In this document: positions 1 through 5,580 of the stretch, piece after piece
Position numbering within the stretch: position 1 is the stretch's first letter
Layout: each line of letters opens with the position of its first letter
Origin: Caldithrix sp. RBG_13_44_9
GTDB taxonomy: Bacteria; Calditrichota; Calditrichia; RBG-13-44-9
Assembly (NCBI GenBank): GCA_001771055.1
Contig: MESS01000022.1
Span: 8,014-14,099 of the forward strand
Direction of reading: 5' to 3'
DNA: 6,086 nt
Notes under the pieces: generated by a model
Database searches by the model: none
What the model saw: the letters and a program-made list of their open reading frames with translations, nothing else
Told to the model about the DNA's origin: nothing
Program-made: the position numbers and the translations under genes

Positions 1-1013
1 AGAGTGAGAATCGCCGGGTTCTTCCCAAGATTGCCTTTGTGGAAAGTGCGGAGACTGCACTGGTAAATCTGGTGAATGCGAACTATTTCTTTGATGAACA
101 GGATTTAACCATCATTGTTTATCTGGGGAATGAATACAGCCGGCTCATCTTCATGAAGGGGCACGAGATATATAACATTTCCTACATCATCGGGGCGGGA
201 CTTGATTCAGAGAACATTACCCATACCATTTACAGCCGAATTCTGCTGGAACAGGATAATTTAAACCTGCCGCAAGTACAGAACATTATTCTTACCGGGG
301 AAGCGTATCAGGTAAACTTGAAAGAATTTTTACAGGAAAAACTCCCGCAGAATATCCAGATCGATTACCTGCGTCTGCCCAATTTAGAATTGTCTAATGA
401 TGAACTCAATGTCTCCAAGTATGCCGTTGCAATCGGTTCAGCCTGGCGAGCGGCGCTGAATAAAGAACGCTACAACTATGCTGTAAATTTGCTACCTCAT
501 ACCTATCGGGAGAGCCAGAAACGATTCAAATTGGGATTTATTGGCTGGATTCTGTTATTCAGCCTGCCGGCGGTTAGTTTCTTGGCTACTGTTAAAGTGA
601 TTGAACAGCAGAAACAACTAACTGATATAATTTCCCAGAGACGGATGAATGAACAAGAACTAGCCTATCTGAAGGATATTGAATCCAGATTGAACCAAAA
701 GCGGCAAGTTTTGGAAAATTATCAAAAAGCCTTTGGGGTGGTGGATGACATGTCGGTCGGGATCGAAAGGTGGAATAAATTTTTATTTAAACTTTCTAAG
801 AATCAGGATCGAATCGGTCGAATATGGTTAACAGAAGTGACACCCGGAAGTGAAAACAATGTAATCCTGCGGGGATATTCAATTTTCAAAGACCGGATTC
901 CTCTTTTCTCGAATGCTATGAGTAATGGAGATTTAAAAAGTGTGTTAGTGCAATCGATCCGGGAAAGAACAGTTTATCAGTTTGAAATGAATTCGCAATT
1001 GCCAACAGAATAA
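1..1013 (+). CDS. PilM-PilN fusion protein (GspL-like), 5' truncated
   Basis: This is a probable inner-membrane assembly-platform protein of a type IV pilus or type II secretion machine. The frame is open to the left edge (first full codon at 3), so the N-terminus is missing and the GTG at 39 is not the true start; 336 residues are visible. Residues about 1-155 look like the C-terminal half of a PilM actin-like ATPase fold, with a phosphate-2-like strand (IIVYLGNEYSR) and an adenosine-motif-like strand (NIILTGEA). Next come the PilN-type NLLP motif (about 162-165), one membrane helix (about 177-199), a predicted coiled coil (about 199-243) and a ferredoxin-like periplasmic domain. PilM plus PilN in one chain is the layout of GspL. 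The usual Asp of the phosphate-2 motif appears to be Tyr and the second Gly of the adenosine motif Glu, so nucleotide binding may be lost. The gene heads the visible operon, 15 bases before the PilO-like gene. Family call is fairly sure; type IV pilus versus type II secretion is undecided. Confidence 0.8.
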   Translation, partial: SENRRVLPKIAFVESAETALVNLVNANYFFDEQDLTIIVYLGNEYSRLIFMKGHEIYNISYIIGAGLDSENITHTIYSRILLEQDNLNLPQVQNIILTGEAYQVNLKEFLQEKLPQNIQIDYLRLPNLELSNDELNVSKYAVAIGSAWRAALNKERYNYAVNLLPHTYRESQKRFKLGFIGWILLFSLPAVSFLATVKVIEQQKQLTDIISQRRMNEQELAYLKDIESRLNQKRQVLENYQKAFGVVDDMSVGIERWNKFLFKLSKNQDRIGRIWLTEVTPGSENNVILRGYSIFKDRIPLFSNAMSNGDLKSVLVQSIRERTVYQFEMNSQLPTE

Positions 1014-1015
1014 AA

Positions 1016-1021
1016 AAGGAG
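1016..1021 (+). promoter_or_regulatory. Ribosome binding site deciding a TTG start
   Basis: AAGGAG lies 7 bases before the TTG at 1029 and just after the stop codon of the previous gene. No ATG or GTG in this frame sits at a suitable distance. The site therefore fixes TTG as the start of the PilO-like gene, and the membrane helix then begins a few residues in, as expected. Confidence 0.8.
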
Positions 1022-1028
1022 ATCCAAA

Positions 1029-1931
1029 TTGTCTTATAAACTGCGGAACATTATTGTATTAGGGGTGCTCTGCGTGCTGTTGTGCGGGATCAGCGGATAC
1101 ATCGTTTTCTATCACTATCCTGCCCAAATTAAGGATGCAGAGAAGAAGATTGCTTCCTTGCGAAAGGAAATTGTCAGTCTGGAAGGAATAGAGCAAGAAT
1201 ACAATAATATTGATAAGATCATCAAAGAAAAAGAACAGCGTTTGGCCAATCTGGATAAACGGGTAGTTCCGGCTGTTACTCCCGCCGAATCCTATCGCTA
1301 CCTGATCTCTATTTTGGAATACAGCGGCATGCTGGATTTCGACATTTTATTTCAAGGGACCAGTGAAGGGAAAGGGTACAAATATAATGTCTACAATATC
1401 AAGGGGGAAGGGCCGTTTTATGTTATCTATGAATTCATTACCTATCTGGAGAAAGGACCACTGTTCTACAAAATTGAGAGGTTGAATCTGCGGATGGTGG
1501 AGAGTAAAGATAAAGAAACCATGATGTACCAGATTATCATCCCGTTTGAGATGGAAATCTGGGCGTTATTTGCCGATGTACAGGATCTCCCGCCGATTAA
1601 AAGGACGCTGGCCAGCGTAAGAGTACCGCAGGCCACCAATCCATTTTATCCTTTCATATATAATAATCTCCCAGCCAATGCGGATAGTCTGCCGGAAGTG
1701 GAGAGAGCCGATCTCAAGGCCATCGTCAATGACCGGATATTACTGTCTGATGCAGATGGAGTGATCCATGATTTAAAAGAAGGGGATAGAGTTTATTTAG
1801 GCTATTTGAGACGAATCGATGCCGATAATAATGAAGCAGAATTCATTTTAAATAAAGGCGGTATTGTTGAAAAATTTTCTCTATACCTCAGATTTGGAGA
1901 AGAGACTAAAGGAAAAGGAAAAGGTAAATAA
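1029..1931 (+). CDS. PilO-like assembly protein with C-terminal PilP/GspC-HR-like domain
   Basis: This 300-residue bitopic inner-membrane protein probably pairs with the PilN part of the preceding product and links the platform to the secretin. In order it has a short cytoplasmic tail, a membrane helix (about 6-28), a charged coiled coil (about 33-76), and a PilO/GspM-like ferredoxin domain (about 84-180) with the typical pattern of a 'Y..LISILE' helix followed by strands. A linker carries a PilP-style NPF motif (residues 204-206). Residues about 226-288 form a small beta domain with DGVIHDLKEGDRVYLG, resembling the homology region of PilP and GspC that contacts the secretin N0 domain. It ends in a Lys/Gly tail (KGKGKGK). 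PilO alone is usually about 200 residues, so the extra 100 fit a fused PilP-like domain, and no separate pilP follows. The TTG start is supported by the upstream ribosome binding site. The PilO call is good; the PilP-like call rests on motif and context. Confidence 0.75.
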   Translation: MSYKLRNIIVLGVLCVLLCGISGYIVFYHYPAQIKDAEKKIASLRKEIVSLEGIEQEYNNIDKIIKEKEQRLANLDKRVVPAVTPAESYRYLISILEYSGMLDFDILFQGTSEGKGYKYNVYNIKGEGPFYVIYEFITYLEKGPLFYKIERLNLRMVESKDKETMMYQIIIPFEMEIWALFADVQDLPPIKRTLASVRVPQATNPFYPFIYNNLPANADSLPEVERADLKAIVNDRILLSDADGVIHDLKEGDRVYLGYLRRIDADNNEAEFILNKGGIVEKFSLYLRFGEETKGKGKGK

Positions 1932-1949
1932 AAAATCGGAAAAGGTATC

Positions 1950-3164
1950 ATGAATAACAAACTATGTATCTCGGTCTTTTTAGTGATCCTGTTGGGGTCA
2001 CAAGTTCTGGTGGGTCAAAATCGTCGGCAGATTAAAGAGTTGCGTAATGTTTACAAGGCACCGGAGGAGATGATATCTCTCTCCCGCACCATGACCTTCC
2101 CGCAAGCCTTGGAGCTGTTCAACGATCTGAGTAAAAAATTTGTCGGGAAAATTATTATTGATCCGGAAGCCAGGAGTTTCCCTATTGGCGAGGATATTGA
2201 CAAAATGCATTGGCTGGATGCCTTTGAACTGATCCTGCGCTCCCATGAGTTGTGGTATGATGAATATGGAGATTATATCCAGGTCAGGTCGCTTACCGAA
2301 GCAAAAGCCGGTGGTGAAGATCTGACCGCCGAAGAGCGCAAGTATTTGGCGGAGTTCGACAGCCGGGAGGTCATCATCAATGCGGTCTTTTTTGAGACCA
2401 ACCTCTCCAAGATCCGGGAAGCTGGCATGAGCTGGAAGATTTTTAAAGATGGGGAAATCAATGCAACAGCGACGATGACAGCCGCTGAGACTAAAACTGG
2501 ACTTTTTCAATTGGATTTAGCACCGGAAATGGATTGGGGTGACATTGTCGCTACTTTCAAGGCGTTGGAGTCGGACAATATGGGAGAAATCATCGCCAGT
2601 CCGCAAGTGACGGTAAAATCAGGTGGACAGGGCCGGATTCAGGTGGGTACGGATGTTTCCACCACCGTGCAGGATTTTGCCGGGAATACCCTCACTCAAT
2701 TTGTGTCCACCGGTTCCATTATTGATGTGCGGCCATGGATTTTACGGCGTGATTCTATCGATTTTTGCGTAATGCAACTGCAGGTGGAACGCAGCAGTTC
2801 CCAGCAGGGTGAGACTGGCCTGGAAATTTTAAAAACCCAGGCGAAAACTGATATCATGCTGCTGGATGGTGAAGAGACTGTTATTGGCGGCCTCTACTTG
2901 AATGAACAGGGGAACCTCCGGGAAGGTATACCCTTCCTGAAAGATCTGCCCTGGTGGTTCTTCGGACTGCGTTACGTATTTGGCTATGAGTCGAAAAATA
3001 TTACAAAGAAGGAATTGTTGATCCTGCTGAAGGCCGATATGCTGCCCAATTTGACTGACCGTTTTGAGATGCGGGCCACTAAGAAGAATGATCTCATGAA
3101 AAATTACCACCGGGCCATGCAGAAACATCTGGAATATTATAAGAATCAAGTTTTGCAAAAATAA
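1950..3164 (+). CDS. Short outer-membrane secretin (PilQ/GspD family)
   Basis: This is the outer-membrane channel subunit of the secretion or pilus system, 404 residues. A signal peptide covers about 1-22 with likely cleavage after VLVG. Residues about 40-115 look like an N0/STN domain. A charged linker (about 116-137) leads to the secretin core, about 138-366: strand REVIINAVFFET, the ALES..MGEIIASPQVTVKSGG region with following IQVG, SIIDVRPWI, the DGEETVIGGLYL motif (306-317) and the terminal IPFLKDLP...KKELLILL block (327-360). A Lys-rich helical tail of about 38 residues follows and could be an S-domain-like pilotin-binding segment. Typical PilQ and GspD are 600-750 residues with extra N1/KH repeats, and none is seen here. 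The lip region PWWFFGLRYVF is unusually aromatic. An AAAAGG-type ribosome binding site lies 4 bases before the ATG; spacing from the previous gene is 18 bases. The secretin assignment is secure; the system type is not. Confidence 0.88.
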   Translation: MNNKLCISVFLVILLGSQVLVGQNRRQIKELRNVYKAPEEMISLSRTMTFPQALELFNDLSKKFVGKIIIDPEARSFPIGEDIDKMHWLDAFELILRSHELWYDEYGDYIQVRSLTEAKAGGEDLTAEERKYLAEFDSREVIINAVFFETNLSKIREAGMSWKIFKDGEINATATMTAAETKTGLFQLDLAPEMDWGDIVATFKALESDNMGEIIASPQVTVKSGGQGRIQVGTDVSTTVQDFAGNTLTQFVSTGSIIDVRPWILRRDSIDFCVMQLQVERSSSQQGETGLEILKTQAKTDIMLLDGEETVIGGLYLNEQGNLREGIPFLKDLPWWFFGLRYVFGYESKNITKKELLILLKADMLPNLTDRFEMRATKKNDLMKNYHRAMQKHLEYYKNQVLQK

Positions 3165-3182
3165 ATTGGTGGAGATAAAAAG

Positions 3183-4556
3183 ATGAACAAATCTATTGTA
3201 TCCGGTCTTTTGCTTATTGTTATCTTATTATTAATGTGGGGATGTGATAATCCGGCCGATGTAAATAAAAATCTAGCCATTCTGAACGGTCAGGTGATCA
3301 ATTCCGAAACTCTTGATCCGGTGGTAAATGCGGTGGTAGTGGTTTTGGAATATCCTGAAATATCTACTTTTACCGATGCCAGTGGATTTTTTGGACTGGA
3401 AATTGAAGTACAAGAAGCAGTGGAAATACAACTGCGGGCCTTCAAAGAAAGTTTTATCTCGGACACCCTGCTGGTACTGGCAACTCCCGGACGAACCATT
3501 AGTGATATATCCATGGCGCTGGAACCGACTGCCTCCACCCCTATTACCAGCGGCGAGGCGGCCAGCATCATCTTATACGGGGTAAATCCCAACAGTATCG
3601 GAGTGCGGGAAAGCGGTTCTCCGGAAGTAGCGGAGCTAGCTTTCCAGGTGCAGGATTCCTCCGGGATTCCGGTTGATTTACAGCATTCTGTTGATGTTGA
3701 TTTCATTCTTGGCTCTAATCCCGGGGAGGGAGTATTCATTTCTCCCACCAGTACCACTACCGGAGCAGCTGGTTTGGCGAAAACCAGCCTGTTTAGCGGC
3801 ACTAAATCCGGGGTGGTGCAAATGATTGCCGAAGTGAGTATCGGCACTCAGACCTTGCGTTCGATGCCGGTAGCGGTAGCCATTCATGGAGGGTTACCCG
3901 ATTCTGTTCATTTCAGTCTGGCGGTGGAGAAACTTAATTTCCCGGGTTATAATATTTATGGTTTAATCGACCGGATAACGGCCTATGTCGGTGATAAATA
4001 TGGTAATCCAGTTAAACCTGAAACGGCGGTATATTTCACCACTACCGGAGGTCTGATCGAAGGATCGGCTTTTACTGACTTATTAGGACAGGCCTCGGTC
4101 AGCCTGGTGTCGGCAGCTCCTAAACCGATTCATCCGACTTATGGGGCCGGATTTGCCACTATCACTGGAAGAACAGCTGACGAAAATCAAAATGAGATAG
4201 AAGCTTTAGCAATTGTTTTATTTTCGGGAGTCCCGCAGATTTCGGTCAATCCCACGGTGATTGATGTTCCCAATGGCGGCAGCCAGTATTTTGCTTACCG
4301 GATTTCGGATCAAAATGATAATCCGCTGGCCGGGGGAACCAGCATTTCGGTAAGTGTGGAAAGCGGGAATGTGGAAGCAGTCGGTAATACCGATCTGACT
4401 CTGCCGGACACCCAGAGTCCCGCCTGGACCTTTTTTGGATTTTCCCTGATTGATTCCGAGCCCGATACCAGTCAGGTAAATCAAGTAAGCGTCAAAATCA
4501 GAACCGCTGGACCTAACGGGAATTTAGAATACTCTTTTGGCGGAATTGCGCATTGA
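3183..4556 (+). CDS. Probable lipoprotein with carboxypeptidase-regulatory-like and Ig-like domains
   Basis: This 457-residue protein is likely exported and lipid-anchored. Residues 1-20 are a hydrophobic signal ending LLLMWGC, so Cys21 is the likely acylated residue; Trp at -2 makes the lipobox imperfect. Residues about 32-114 match a carboxypeptidase regulatory-like fold (GQVIN...PVVNAVVVV, then TFTDASGFFGLEI). After a Thr/Ser/Pro linker come about three Ig-like (invasin/Big_1-style) modules at roughly 137-235, 240-347 and 350-454. Their signatures are QDSSGIPV, GDKYGNPVKPETAVYF and DQNDNPLAGGTSISV, followed by TTTGAAGLA- and FTDLLGQASVSL-type strands. No enzymatic motif is visible, and the C-terminus lacks an obvious type IX secretion sorting domain. 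It is the last gene of the secretin operon, 18 bases after the secretin with ribosome binding site GGTGGAG, and is followed by a strong terminator. A role as outer-membrane or surface accessory, or substrate, of the system is inferred from position only. Confidence 0.78.
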   Translation: MNKSIVSGLLLIVILLLMWGCDNPADVNKNLAILNGQVINSETLDPVVNAVVVVLEYPEISTFTDASGFFGLEIEVQEAVEIQLRAFKESFISDTLLVLATPGRTISDISMALEPTASTPITSGEAASIILYGVNPNSIGVRESGSPEVAELAFQVQDSSGIPVDLQHSVDVDFILGSNPGEGVFISPTSTTTGAAGLAKTSLFSGTKSGVVQMIAEVSIGTQTLRSMPVAVAIHGGLPDSVHFSLAVEKLNFPGYNIYGLIDRITAYVGDKYGNPVKPETAVYFTTTGGLIEGSAFTDLLGQASVSLVSAAPKPIHPTYGAGFATITGRTADENQNEIEALAIVLFSGVPQISVNPTVIDVPNGGSQYFAYRISDQNDNPLAGGTSISVSVESGNVEAVGNTDLTLPDTQSPAWTFFGFSLIDSEPDTSQVNQVSVKIRTAGPNGNLEYSFGGIAH

Positions 4557-4585
4557 TCCATTGAGGTAATCCTCTGGTCTCCCCC

Positions 4586-4617
4586 AAGGGACATTCTCCG
4601 GAATGTCCCTTTTTTTA
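4586..4617 (+). terminator. Rho-independent terminator of the secretin operon
   Basis: An 11-bp perfect stem (arms 4586-4596 and 4601-4611, core GGGACATTC/GAATGTCCC) closes on a TCCG loop flanked by C and G, a UNCG-type stable tetraloop. A run of seven T residues (4610-4616) follows. It sits 30 bases after the lipoprotein stop codon and separates the operon from the downstream unit. The stem is symmetrical but the T run is on the plus strand, so it serves plus-strand transcripts. Confidence 0.93.
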
Positions 4618-4776
4618 TATTAAATTTTATATTTGAGATTTTAGAATTATTTGTTCACACTGTTCTTTCTCGCTGAAGATTTCTAATAAATGATTTTTTC
4701 AGACCTGTGCTCTATTTTTATATTGCTGCTGGACATGTATTTTACTTCGCTACTTAAAGTTTAACAGGAGTAAAAG
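4618..4776 (+). promoter_or_regulatory. AT-rich spacer with a weak promoter candidate
   Basis: This spacer lies between the terminator and the next gene and must hold that gene's promoter if the terminator is efficient. The best sigma-70-like candidate is TTTTCA (4696-4701), 17 bases, then TATATT (4719-4724), about 50 bases before the start codon. The -35 match is only partial, and AT-rich DNA yields such matches by chance. CAGGAG at 4765-4770 is a good ribosome binding site 6 bases before the ATG at 4777. No small ORF or RNA gene is evident. Confidence 0.35.
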
Positions 4777-5580
4777 ATGATCAAATGGGGATTAACCTGT
4801 TTTTTTAGAAATCGCCGAAATTTTAGCAGAATAATCGGGCTGGCAAGGCAATTTCCCCTGCAGTATCTGGAGATCCGGGGAGAAAGACCCTTTTTTTCTC
4901 CGGAAGATCTCAGCCAAAATGATATTCGTTTTTTCGGTAATACTATTGAGAAAGCCGGTCTGTCGGTAACCCTGCATGCCACGTTTTATGATATCAATCT
5001 TTCAACGATTAACAGTTATTTGAAAAAAGCAACCCTGCAGTGTTACCGAAGGTATCTCGATTTGGGACAGAAGATTAATGCCCAAACCATGGTGATTCAT
5101 GCCGGGTCTATGCACTATGATGCAGCAGGTATAAAAACATTATGGAATTTAGCCCGATCCAATCTGGTGGAAAATCTGCAGGTTTTGGGAGATTATGCGG
5201 CTGCTAAAAACATCTGTCTGGCTTTAGAGAACTCCCCTCCCAACCGTAATCCTTTGCTGGTGTATCACTGGAAGCATCATAAAGATATAATAAAGAGGGT
5301 AAACCATCCAAAGGTCAGAGCGGTTTTGGATGTGGCGCATGCTCATCTTCATGGCCTGGATATTTCGCAGTATTACCGGAATATCCGAAACAGTCTGGTA
5401 GAGTTGCACATTCATAACAACAATGGCCATGAAGACCTGCATAACTCGGTTGAAGACGGAGTAATAGACTTTGAAACATTTTTCAGGAATAACAAGGTAA
5501 AGGTTCCGGTAATCATGGAGATTCGAAATGTGGCGGAGGCGGTGAAAAGCCTTAAGTGGACTCAAAAAATTGAGTCGTAG
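4777..5580 (+). CDS. Xylose-isomerase-like TIM-barrel protein (COG1082 / endonuclease IV superfamily)
   Basis: This 267-residue cytoplasmic TIM-barrel protein belongs to the superfamily shared by sugar-phosphate isomerases/epimerases and endonuclease IV. Visible motifs in order are LHATFYDINLS (His67), VIHAGS (His108), LALENSP (Glu151), AVLDVAHAHLHG (Asp185, His188), ELHIHNNNG (His211, His213), HEDLHNSVEDGVIDF (Asp220, His222) and VIMEIRN (Glu248). These align with all nine metal ligands of E. coli endonuclease IV, including its H-x3-Y-x-I-N-L segment. Simple sugar epimerases of the fold keep only a smaller Glu/Asp/His/Glu set. The H-x-H-[DN]-N-x-G-x2-D-x-H pattern is also seen in many proteins annotated only as sugar phosphate isomerase/epimerase, so the substrate is open. 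Endonuclease IV is usually about 280 residues, slightly longer. A strong ribosome binding site supports the ATG. The next gene overlaps its last 11 bases. Fold is secure; reaction is unknown. Confidence 0.85.
   Translation: MIKWGLTCFFRNRRNFSRIIGLARQFPLQYLEIRGERPFFSPEDLSQNDIRFFGNTIEKAGLSVTLHATFYDINLSTINSYLKKATLQCYRRYLDLGQKINAQTMVIHAGSMHYDAAGIKTLWNLARSNLVENLQVLGDYAAAKNICLALENSPPNRNPLLVYHWKHHKDIIKRVNHPKVRAVLDVAHAHLHGLDISQYYRNIRNSLVELHIHNNNGHEDLHNSVEDGVIDFETFFRNNKVKVPVIMEIRNVAEAVKSLKWTQKIES
5555..5560 (+). promoter_or_regulatory. Possible ribosome binding site for the overlapping TTG start
   Basis: AGTGGA lies 9 bases before the TTG at 5570, inside the end of the previous gene. It is a weak purine-rich match. 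Because the two reading frames overlap by 11 bases, translational coupling may matter more than this site. Confidence 0.35.

Noticed and set aside
39..41. GTG as start codon of the first gene
   Set aside because: The frame is open through position 3 and the upstream residues continue a PilM-like sequence, and no ribosome binding site precedes the GTG. The gene is cut by the window edge.
1998..2510. Minus-strand reading frame of 170 residues
   Set aside because: It lies wholly inside the secretin gene, its translation has no recognisable domain, and the plus-strand protein there has clear family motifs.
3290..3847. Minus-strand reading frame of 185 residues
   Set aside because: It is antisense to the Ig-like lipoprotein, rich in Ser/Thr low-complexity sequence, and has no family motif.
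4400..4556. Type IX secretion C-terminal sorting domain in the lipoprotein
   Set aside because: The C-terminal module looks like another Ig-like fold, and no typical sorting motif is visible near the end.
4563..4574. Small GAGG/CCTC hairpin after the lipoprotein stop codon
   Set aside because: It has only four base pairs and no T run. The strong terminator immediately downstream explains transcript ending.
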